A DNA stretch of 11,575 bases. Source: Cyclostephanos tholiformis. Lineage: Eukaryota > Bacillariophyta > Thalassiosirophyceae > Thalassiosirales > Thalassiosiraceae. Location: NCBI GenBank assembly GCA_036939975.1, contig JALLPB010001039.1:1-11575 (forward strand), given 5' to 3'. This document shows positions 7,644 through 11,575 of the stretch, piece after piece. Every line of letters begins with the position of its first letter. Position 1 is the first letter of the stretch. The position numbers and the translations under genes are program-made. A model generated the notes under the pieces. That model had not been told where the DNA came from, did not search any database, and saw nothing but the letters and a program-made list of their open reading frames with translations.

Positions 7644-8222
7644 CTATGTAGTGGACCCACCTCTATTTGTCTGTTTCCGGAGTGCCTCCAACCTGCCTGC
7701 CTCCCGAGCGGCCTTGATTGCCAGTAGCCAATCAGTTTCTTTAATCCCCGAGGTATCTTCAAGGTCCCCCAGATTGCATTCCCCCAGGTGACAATCTTTG
7801 TCCAGCAGCCCATCTGATCCCAAGGCCTGCTGTTGTTTGATTTCCATCTGTATCTCCTCCTTCCTCAGGGTCGCCAACGTGCCGGCAACCTTGTCATGAA
7901 CCTGTATGTTTCGGTATAGCCATTGCCCATGCGTGACCTCCAGAAGTTTCGTGATCAATTCTTCCGTCCATCTTTTTGCGCTCATGCGTGATCCGCTCAG
8001 GGACATGTACGTTGTCTGAATCATACTGATTTCCTTGCATACCAACCCCTCCATGAATCTTCTCCATCCGATGCTGTCCTGGTGAGCTTTTGCCATCTGT
8101 TGATATCGGCCGTCGTAGCCCTGGTTGGAGCAAATCTCTTCCATAGTTATTCCCCCGCGACCCGTCGCGTATTCATAAATGCATTCCTTTAGATCAGGGT
8201 CAGTACTCTTTTCTTCATCCAC
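7644..8222 (-). pseudogene. Retroelement C-terminal domain, unknown function, 192 aa
   Basis: The longest intact piece of the remnant. Residues include TDPDLKECIYEYATGRGG near the start, then WRRFMEGLVCKE, KRWTEELITKLLEVTHGQWL, YRNIQVHDKVAGTLATLRKE and DWLLAIKAAREAGR. It is helical and charged, with a central Trp-rich block and a tail of predicted coiled coil. I know no name for the domain; from memory it recurs at the end of RNase H retroelement proteins of diatoms and may bind nucleic acid. Its upstream neighbour joins after a one-base shift at about 8222. The stop at 7644-7646 looks like the natural end. Confidence 0.6.
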
Positions 8223-8275
8223 TGATCAAGTAGTTTAATGGTAGCTAAGAGCGCATCCACCCGGCCTGCATGGGT

Positions 8276-8326
8276 ACAGTGAAGGATGTGTGCGCAGGTC
8301 TCCCTGACCTGCATGCAACTAGGGCA
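8276..8326 (-). other. Zinc knuckle-like segment of the retroelement
   Basis: The minus strand reads CPSCMQVRETCAHILHC, a Cys-x2-Cys, His and Cys pattern like the zinc-binding motif near the C-terminus of many retroelement polyproteins. It lies between the stop of the RNase H segment (about 8341) and the next frame at 8222, and continues as HAGRVDALLATIKLLDQW. No ATG is needed; it is an internal piece of the broken frame. Confidence 0.55.
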
Positions 8327-8340
8327 AAGTGGGGTGTTAA

Positions 8341-9317
8341 TCAATGGGAGAGTTCGTAGTTCCCTGGGGCGATGCTGAACACCTGCTTGCAGGCCCAGAC
8401 CTGAAACATCCTAGAAACCCCGCTCAAGGTGCTGTACACAACCTGCCAGTCCACGAGATCAAATTGCATCGTCGTGAGTATGCCAGCTGCTGCCAATTTT
8501 TCCCTAGCCAGTTGCTGGTGAGCATGATATTGAATATAGTGGCCGGTGTCCGACGTCATTTTTTCTCTACCTGCCCATACGCAAACCGTCTCCAAAGGGA
8601 ATTTCTGCCGGCGTGGAAGATTGGCTGCATCATGACGCAAGAGCACCCGTTTTGCTCCAAAATAGGCTGCGCAATTCAATTGTTCCGCGGGCGTCAGATT
8701 CTCCCATTTCGTCCGGTTGTCCTGGTGTGCTGAGACATGTGAGAACATGCACGTGAAGGACATTGTGCTACAGTGAAGCATCACATTTTTAAGAACATCG
8801 GAGTGTTGGCACTTCGACGGTATGCAGTGTGGTGGTAGGTTGCGGATTCTGTCCAGGGCCCCAAGGCAGTCAGAATAGATATGGACTGAGCCCGTAAGGG
8901 TGGGTGCCACCCGATTCACACTGAGCAGAATTAGATGGATCGCCATAAGCCCAAGGAGTTCACCCCAATACGAACACGCCGCGATCGTCTTGTGAGACGC
9001 CCGCGGCCTTGAGTGCACTCTAGGATGAATGCACACGAAGTCATGTGCGGGTAGAGGGAGCGCATGTACGACCCATCTGTGACTGCCACCAAGGTGTCAT
9101 CCCGGATTGCATCTTTTAGCCAACCATCGTCCCCCGACAGTTGCATGTCATCCCACATCCACGTGCAACCCCACTCCTCGAGCACCTCCACGAATGTCTC
9201 CGGGTGAGAGACCTGTGGGGGCATGTTGGTGTAGGAGATGATCTTATAGATCCCCAGCCCGGCTTCTTCTACCGTGCATGGCCCTCCCCGAGGGAGAACC
9301 TCCTGATCGTGTTGCAT
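8341..9317 (-). pseudogene. RNase H domain remnant, split and with an altered catalytic residue
   Basis: RNase H would degrade the RNA of RNA-DNA hybrids during reverse transcription. The first catalytic Asp is in VTDGSY (codon 9075-9077). A frame break follows near 9000; then comes the Glu in GELLGLMA (8959-8961) and the second Asp in YSDCLGALDRI (8869-8871). HVSAHQDN matches the flexible His loop. The last catalytic Asp would be expected in LNCAAYFGAK, but the codon at 8662-8664 (minus strand) is TAT for Tyr. One base change from GAT explains it. With the frame break, this copy is surely inactive. Confidence 0.7.
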
Positions 9318-9335
9318 GCAAGTGTACCTGTTGGC

Positions 9336-9635
9336 TCAAGTCCATGCACTGGGGAATTCCGAGGGTTCATACACGTCCACTAGATCACCTTTACAGTGAA
9401 ACAATTTAGTGCTGTCTAGGTCATATCTCCACGCCCATATCTTATGCCAGTGTCCAATAAACGCGCCAATGTGCAGGCAGCCCCCAAGTGCCCGTATGCT
9501 AGGGATAGCTGATCGCCACAGTTGGAAGTCTCTTCTGGCCAGCTGTTCATTAGAAAATGACAGAGTTGACCAAGTCTCATCCGTTTGCCTGGGGGTGAGA
9601 TAATGCCTGTCAATTGCCCGGCCGCTTGCATCCAT
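9336..9635 (-). pseudogene. Retroelement remnant, linker domain before RNase H
   Basis: About 99 residues, with RHYLTPRQTDETWSTLSFSN, then LWRSAIPSIRALGG, then HKIWAWRYDLDSTKLFHCKG. The Trp-rich pattern and the position between the upstream segment and RNase H suggest a linker domain of the polyprotein. Both ends are frame breaks, near 9640-9750 and 9320-9336. Confidence 0.5.
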
Positions 9636-9750
9636 GACGTCTGATAAAGAATAGCACCTCCTGATGCACCTAAACTCGATTTAATCGCCTTAGGTCATCG
9701 CCACTGTAGTTTAGCCTGACAAACTCCTGCATCAACCAGGAATCTCGTTC

Positions 9751-10197
9751 TCATGGTGGGGCCACCAGAATGTCTGCTATATCAATGATTATTCTGAATC
9801 GAGAAGCTTTTTCCCACACGGACTTTATCCAAGTGTGTGTTACCCAAAGCTTACAACCGTCATAGTCCTCCTGAAATGGTTGAGAGGACATACCCAGTTC
9901 AATAACCAGCTTTTCCACGTTATTCTGCATTTTTAGCCCAAGGCAGGATTGTGTGCCATATTGCATTATGAGCTTATTCAGCTGAGCAATCAGGCATTCG
10001 ATGGTGGGGTGTGGACAGCCCACACCATAAAATCCAAGCCCAAGTTGTCGGATGCCCCTCCGGGCGGAGCGCCTGATGCCACCTTGCGGGTGTATCTGAT
10101 AGTACACTTTCATTAGGCACTCAGATAACTCCTCATATGAAGCTGATACTGCACATAAGCTGTAGGACACCCTAGGCCAGAACTGCTTCTCCATCAT
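9751..10197 (-). pseudogene. Retroelement remnant, domain after the reverse transcriptase
   Basis: 148 residues. Conserved-looking blocks are KVYYQIHPQGGIRRSARRGI, then GFYGVGCPHPTIECLIAQLN, then VIELGMSSQPF and VTHTWIKSVWEKASRF. Glycine, tryptophan and cysteine positions are kept, showing that this was once under selection. I recall the same blocks downstream of reverse transcriptase in diatom retroelement proteins. It ends in a stop at 9751-9753 without reaching the next segment in frame. Confidence 0.55.
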
Positions 10198-10414
10198 AAA
10201 CCAGACGTATATCTTTCCAGTTGCTAGCCTTCTGGGTCATATACTTTTGTAATCTCTGCTTAGTAACATGTCGTGGTTCATCCTCCACGGATTGGAATAC
10301 GTCATGTGCGTCGAGGGGAGTCATGACGCGGTGATGCAATGATCGTACCCGATGGTGGCGGATCATACCGTCGATGCAGCGTGGGCCGTGAAATTCGTAC
10401 GTGCTCCAACTCAC
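10172..10414 (-). pseudogene. Retroelement remnant, most upstream segment
   Basis: The frame (a GTG rather than ATG opens it in this window) reads on through TPLDAHDVFQSVEDEPRH and MTQKASNWKDIRLVYDGEA before stopping. The adjoining frame (9751-10197) takes over with RVSYSLCAVSASYEELSECL, so the two form one ancestral sequence with a frame break near 10180-10195. Going further upstream, the same frame closes at a stop near 10438-10440. The reverse transcriptase should have preceded it. Confidence 0.5.
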
Positions 10415-10532
10415 TTCGTCTTTATGGCCGTGTGATTTTTATTTCGTCGTACATAATTTTTCGTCCATCAAAAACTCCCCGTAAGTGACCCGCCGTCGTC
10501 GCCATTTCCATTCAGAAAAAAAATGCATAGAC
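10415..10532. other. Spacer between retroelement and repeat, nothing recognised
   Basis: AT-rich, with an A run near 10517-10524. The retroelement frame closes near 10438. No target-site duplication against the 7.5-kb side was identified by eye. Confidence 0.3.
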
Positions 10533-10650
10533 GTGTTAGCATTCATAAACTACATACCGTACCTCTATGGTACAGGGAGTCTTTTGCTCTAATGGTAAAT
10601 CCCACATGGTTGCTCCACTGTGGTCACAGGTGCGAGTCCCTCTTGAACAC
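10533..10650 (+). repeat. SINE-like repeat, copy 1, with tRNA-like boxes
   Basis: It shares an ungapped 76-base block with copy 2 (about 63 of 76 identical by eye, the first 19 bases exactly). Within it, GTACC at 10559-10563 pairs with GGTAC at 10569-10573 around TCTAT. TTGCTCTAATGG at 10584-10595 resembles a pol III A box and GGTGCGAGTCC at 10629-10639 a B box. The stems of a real tRNA do not form, so this is not a functional tRNA. A tRNA-derived SINE remnant is the best reading. Confidence 0.5.
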
Positions 10651-10720
10651 CGGTCTATCGGCTGGTATTTACCACTCTCTATGAGGTACTTATGTACTTA
10701 GAGGGGCTCCCCCACTCGTG

Positions 10721-10740
10721 CCTAGCATGGGGGGGCTAGG
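10721..10740. repeat. Inverted repeat between the two SINE-like copies
   Basis: CCTAGC at 10721-10726 pairs with GCTAGG at 10735-10740 around a G-rich loop. Downstream, GTATC at 10781-10785 pairs with GATAC at 10789-10793 around TAT, a third relative of the hairpins in the two repeat copies. Confidence 0.35.
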
Positions 10741-10826
10741 TGGCATGCTTGACAGGCTGGGCGGGGCCTTACTTCCACCCGTATCTATGATACAATACTA
10801 TTCTACATACACACGTGTGCCAAGGA

Positions 10827-10952
10827 GTGTTAGCATTCATAAACTTTGTACCATATCTCTATGATACGGGGAGCCTCTTGATCTAATGGTTAATCACCCA
10901 TGTTGATTTCGACTCGAAATCACTCCTGGACTCTGATGAGATCATCGTCCAG
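10827..10952 (+). repeat. SINE-like repeat, copy 2, with hairpins
   Basis: The 76-base block shared with copy 1 is at 10827-10902. Its hairpin is TATC at 10854-10857 with GATA at 10863-10866 around the same TCTAT loop. TTGATCTAATGG at 10878-10889 is an A-box-like match. After the shared block comes the palindrome GATTTCGACTCGAAATC (10905-10921), then a stem of CTGGAC (10926-10931) with GTCCAG (10947-10952), enclosing GATGA paired with TCATC. The downstream halves of the two copies are unrelated, so they are different subfamilies or chimeras. Confidence 0.5.
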
Positions 10953-11305
10953 TCGAACAAAAAAAAACACATAGAAATTGCATAGAAATTGCCTACAAAA
11001 GCGAATTCTCTCAACTCTCGATCGATTGAATTGATTGATCACCGTCGGCTTCGGATTCCGATCCATCTATACCAAAACGAACCGGCCGCAGCACCCTTCC
11101 TTGTTGACATGTCCCCTGTCCCCTGAGCAACCTTGTAAGCTTCATCAACTTCGTTGGCCTGCTAAAAAGCAAAAATATGCTAATCAAGATCAATCAGGCT
11201 GGCTAATTGCTTATCCTAACTGTCTACAGTTAGAAGTATAAAACAAAATAGAAATTACCAATAAGATAATTCTGTTTTAATTGTTTAATCGATTGCTAAC
11301 AATAG
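10953..11305. other. AT-rich non-coding stretch with short repeats
   Basis: A nine-A run at 10959-10967 could be the A-rich tail of repeat copy 2. CATAGAAATTG is duplicated in tandem at 10970-10980 and 10981-10991. CTAACTGT at 11216-11223 pairs perfectly with ACAGTTAG at 11226-11233. No gene is supported; the open frame 11035-11241 lacks an ATG start and known motifs. Confidence 0.35.
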
Positions 11306-11341
11306 TTAGTAAAAAATTCTACCTCTGAGCGCAAAACAAGC

Positions 11342-11575
11342 ATGAGAGCTAACGTCAAATCTGCCAATTGTGATGTAGTAAAAAAATCGACAATGAAATC
11401 GATGCCGTCATTGAGCAATGCCAGAATTGCTTGCAAGATGAGCAAGTCAAGCAAGCCAGCAGATCTTTTTGCAATAAAAAAAGGGCGCGAAATGCGATGC
11501 CATGACATGAGCCCAGAAACTCACTGTAACTTGTGTAACCATTGTTACACTTTAGGCATGCCCGGTCCAAGGCCA
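11342..11575 (+). CDS. Unidentified partial reading frame running off the right edge
   Basis: Open from a stop at 11303 to the window end, with the first ATG at 11342, giving at least 78 residues. The product is basic and Ser/Lys-rich in its first 50 residues. It ends in a Cys/His cluster, ETHCNLCNHCYTLGMPG, which could be a zinc-binding motif. The AT-rich setting and lack of upstream signals make it uncertain. The opposite strand also has open frames here (11296-11508 and 11355-11570) with hydrophobic translations, so the strand is not certain. Confidence 0.25.
   Translation, partial: MRANVKSANCDVVKKSTMKSMPSLSNARIACKMSKSSKPADLFAIKKGREMRCHDMSPETHCNLCNHCYTLGMPGPRP

Larger units (their letters stand above)
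7644..10414 (-). pseudogene. Degenerate RNase H retroelement, reverse transcriptase core missing
   Basis: The remnant reads right to left in at least six frame segments, so it cannot encode one protein. In order: a segment after the reverse transcriptase (10414-9751), a linker domain (9635-9336), RNase H (9317 to about 8341), a zinc knuckle (8326-8276) and a C-terminal domain (8222-7644). Frame breaks lie near 10180-10195, 9640-9750, 9320-9336, about 9000, about 8345 and 8222. The reverse transcriptase palm with its Asp-Asp motif is not in the window and nothing like it lies beyond 10414, consistent with 5' truncation on insertion or later loss. The order, with RNase H after the linker and a Cys/His knuckle behind it, suits a non-LTR-like element better than a Copia element. 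From memory, the segments resemble retroelement proteins common in diatom genomes; no search was run. Confidence 0.7.

Noticed and set aside
8344..8733. Plus-strand open frame of 129 codons
   Set aside because: It is antisense to the RNase H remnant, whose minus-strand frame has clear catalytic motifs.
10575..10650. Functional tRNA gene
   Set aside because: A-box and B-box-like motifs are present, but acceptor and T stems do not pair, so it is at best a tRNA-derived repeat.

Overview
The window is eukaryotic nuclear DNA, most likely from a diatom or a close stramenopile relative. The main signs are short GT-AG introns (69 and 76 bases) that join reading frames exactly, an ELMO-domain gene, and an RNase H retroelement whose C-terminal domain resembles, from memory, proteins common in diatom genomes. 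No search was run, so the organism call is an inference. Nothing bacterial is present: no operons, no Shine-Dalgarno spacing and no CRISPR array.

Layout. (1) Positions 147-1594, perhaps on to about 1760, carry a plus-strand multi-exon gene with an ELMO (CED-12) domain. It is probably a pseudogene, with an in-frame TGA inside the domain core and at least two frame breaks. (2) Positions 1764-4902 hold an intact three-exon gene for a 997-residue hAT-type transposase: BED-like zinc finger, RNase H-like catalytic core, C-terminal dimerisation motif and an unusual extra tail. (3) Positions 4903-5345 are its 3' flank, with short hairpins and a dense cluster of TTACT/AGTAA motifs that looks like a transposon subterminal region. 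(4) A short open stretch at 5397-5517 may be a stranded last exon. (5) Positions 5809-6777 hold a GC-rich single-exon gene for a 322-residue basic protein of unknown function. (6) Positions 6778-7643 are non-coding, with small repeats. (7) Positions 7644-10414, minus strand, hold a broken retroelement. The reverse transcriptase core is missing, but the region after it, an RNase H domain, a zinc knuckle and a conserved C-terminal domain remain in at least six frame segments. (8) Positions 10533-10952 carry two diverged copies of a repeat with a hairpin whose arms change together, plus tRNA-like promoter boxes. (9) Positions 10953-11575 are AT-rich, and an unidentified basic, cysteine-containing reading frame runs off the right edge.

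The genes do not form a pathway. The picture is an accessory region: a resident gene (ELMO) decaying next to a DNA transposon, one probable host gene (322 residues), and an old retroelement followed by SINE-like repeats. The points most worth a second look are the intact spliced hAT transposase with its C-terminal extension, the ELMO gene apparently cut off at the transposon, the covarying hairpin family near 10.55-10.87 kb, and the unnamed conserved domain at the end of the retroelement.
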